DNA from: Verrucomicrobiales bacterium
Lineage (GTDB): Bacteria; Verrucomicrobiota; Verrucomicrobiia; Verrucomicrobiales; SKLO01
DNA: 6,000 nucleotides
Direction: 5' to 3'
Assembly: GCA_007123195.1 (NCBI GenBank)
Contig: SKLO01000348.1
Location: 1 to 6,000, forward strand
The stretch's first letter is position 1. Every line of letters begins with the position of its first letter. Positions 5,202 to 6,000 of the stretch are shown here, piece by piece. The notes under the pieces are model-generated. The model did no database searches. It saw only the letters and a program-made list of their open reading frames with translations, and had not been told where the DNA came from. A program made the position numbers and the translations under genes.

Positions 5202-6000
5202 ATGCTCGACCATTCCATCACTACCGGCCCCAACGGGCCGCTCGTGACACCAGAAAATTTCACCGACGTCATGTTCGTCACCTCCGCGGTGGAGGAGGAC
5301 TCCGCGGTGGAGGAGGAGGAGGCCACCCAGACGGCCAGGTCCACCTTCGGGTTCCGCATCACGCAGCCGGCCGAGTATCTCAAGGGCGCCAACAGTATCA
5401 TCAAGGATGTCGCTCTCCGCGCGGGTATCGACCTGGACAAGTGCTACTACACGGCCTGCTGCAAGCGGGTCCTCCCCCGCGCCCAGCGAGCCCGACCCCC
5501 GAAGAGGGTCATGAAGTGGGGCATGCCGGTGCTGGAGGACGAGATCAGGCGGGTGAAGCCGAAGATCATCGTCTGCCTGGGCAAGCACGTGTTCGACATG
5601 CTCAGCCCCCAGAAGATCAACTTCAAGGACGCCCACGGCTGCTGGTTCTGGTCCGAGGAGTATCAGGCGCACCTCTACGTGATGCACGCCCCCTGGACAC
5701 TGGTGGGCAAGCCCGAGCACTACGAGACCTTCAGGATCGACTTCAAGGAGGTCGCCAGGCGCAAGGAGCTCCTGGACAACGGTGGCAGCATCACCGGGGA
5801 CTCGTTCGACTACCAGGTCATCCGCAACATGGAGGAGCTGGAGGACTGGCTCGACCACCTGAGGGAGCTTTCCGAGGGCGACGAGTGGCCCGGCTACCGG
5901 GATGACGACGGCCGGCCCCTGCTGGCGGTGGACTGCGAGTGGCACGGCAACACCCACGTGGACGGACAGCTGCGGACCATGCAGGTGGCCTGGTCGGAGA
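5202..6000 (+). CDS. UDG-like domain fused to 3'-5' exonuclease: N-terminal part of a SPO1-type family A DNA polymerase (runs off window)
   Basis: 266 codons are visible, open to the window end. The ATG at 5202 is the first ATG after an in-frame stop at 5085; no Shine-Dalgarno is seen, and a GTG at 5124 is possible. Residues 20-190 follow the family 4/5 uracil-DNA glycosylase fold: strand DVMFVT (22-27), helix GANSIIKDVALRAGI (62-76), a CYYTACCK strand (81-88), EIRRVKPKIIVCLGKHVFDM (114-133), a GCWFW strand, and an HAP at 162-164 in the place of the conserved HP motif. The usual GExPG active-site loop is replaced by an acidic run (29-40), so glycosylase activity is doubtful. LLAVDCEWHG (240-249) is exonuclease motif I (D244, E246) of family A polymerases. 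The polymerase domain itself should lie beyond base 6000 and is inferred. Arg is mostly AGG and Glu nearly all GAG, unlike the integrase, which suggests a phage origin. Confidence 0.8.
   Translation, partial: MLDHSITTGPNGPLVTPENFTDVMFVTSAVEEDSAVEEEEATQTARSTFGFRITQPAEYLKGANSIIKDVALRAGIDLDKCYYTACCKRVLPRAQRARPPKRVMKWGMPVLEDEIRRVKPKIIVCLGKHVFDMLSPQKINFKDAHGCWFWSEEYQAHLYVMHAPWTLVGKPEHYETFRIDFKEVARRKELLDNGGSITGDSFDYQVIRNMEELEDWLDHLRELSEGDEWPGYRDDDGRPLLAVDCEWHGNTHVDGQLRTMQVAWSE
5283..5318 (+). repeat. 18-bp tandem duplication inside the UDG-like domain
   Basis: Bases 5283-5300 and 5301-5318 differ only in their last base (GAC/GAG), giving SAVEED-SAVEEE at residues 28-39. The repeat is in frame and lies where the UDG active-site loop would be. 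Confidence 0.85.

Noticed and set aside
5187..5957. Minus-strand frame of 256 codons at the right end
   Set aside because: It is antisense to the UDG/exonuclease gene and arises from its strong GC3 bias; no motif was found.

Overview
The window looks like a boundary between a planctomycete-type (PVC group) GC-rich chromosome and an integrated mobile element. Bases 1-917 (minus strand) encode the N-terminal part of a secreted DUF1592-family protein with a PSCyt1-type CxxCH haem motif followed by PSD3 and PSD5 domains. This architecture is characteristic of Planctomycetes, with some in Verrucomicrobia. No rRNA or taxonomic marker is present, so the host call is an inference.

Layout. 1-917 (-): DUF1592/cytochrome gene, 5' part only. 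918-1095: divergent intergenic region with two 10-bp palindromes. 1096-1371 (+): short HELGH (ImmA/IrrE-like) metallopeptidase, apparently cut off by an in-frame TGA. 1474-1810: no supportable gene. 1811-1981 (-): C-terminal remnant of a protein without a start. 2013-2062 (-): 3' part of a tRNA-Thr(TGT) gene ending in CCA, without a proper 5' half. 2156-3379 (+): tyrosine recombinase (integrase) next to it. 3380-4660: a largely gene-poor stretch with one doubtful small ORF and three clusters of a short CCGTA-core repeat at about 21-bp spacing. 4713-4925 (+): 70-aa excisionase-like HTH protein. 5202-6000 (+, runs off): N-terminal part of a large fusion of a uracil-DNA-glycosylase-like domain and a 3'-5' exonuclease, as in SPO1-type family A DNA polymerases.

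How it fits together. The broken tRNA next to an integrase marks one end (att junction) of an element that integrated at the anticodon arm of tRNA-Thr. The element runs rightward and carries integrase, a probable Xis/regulator, a replicative polymerase and a non-coding repeat region. The most striking signal is that region: two diverged copies of a six-repeat array (4343-4451 and 4529-4648), each repeat with an invariant CCGTA core, spaced 20/21 bp or 31 bp, so repeats stay on one helical face. An A-rich tract lies between the copies, and a third small cluster lies just after the integrase gene. This resembles an iteron replication origin or a partition centromere and suggests a plasmid-like or phage-plasmid element, but its function is inferred, not shown.
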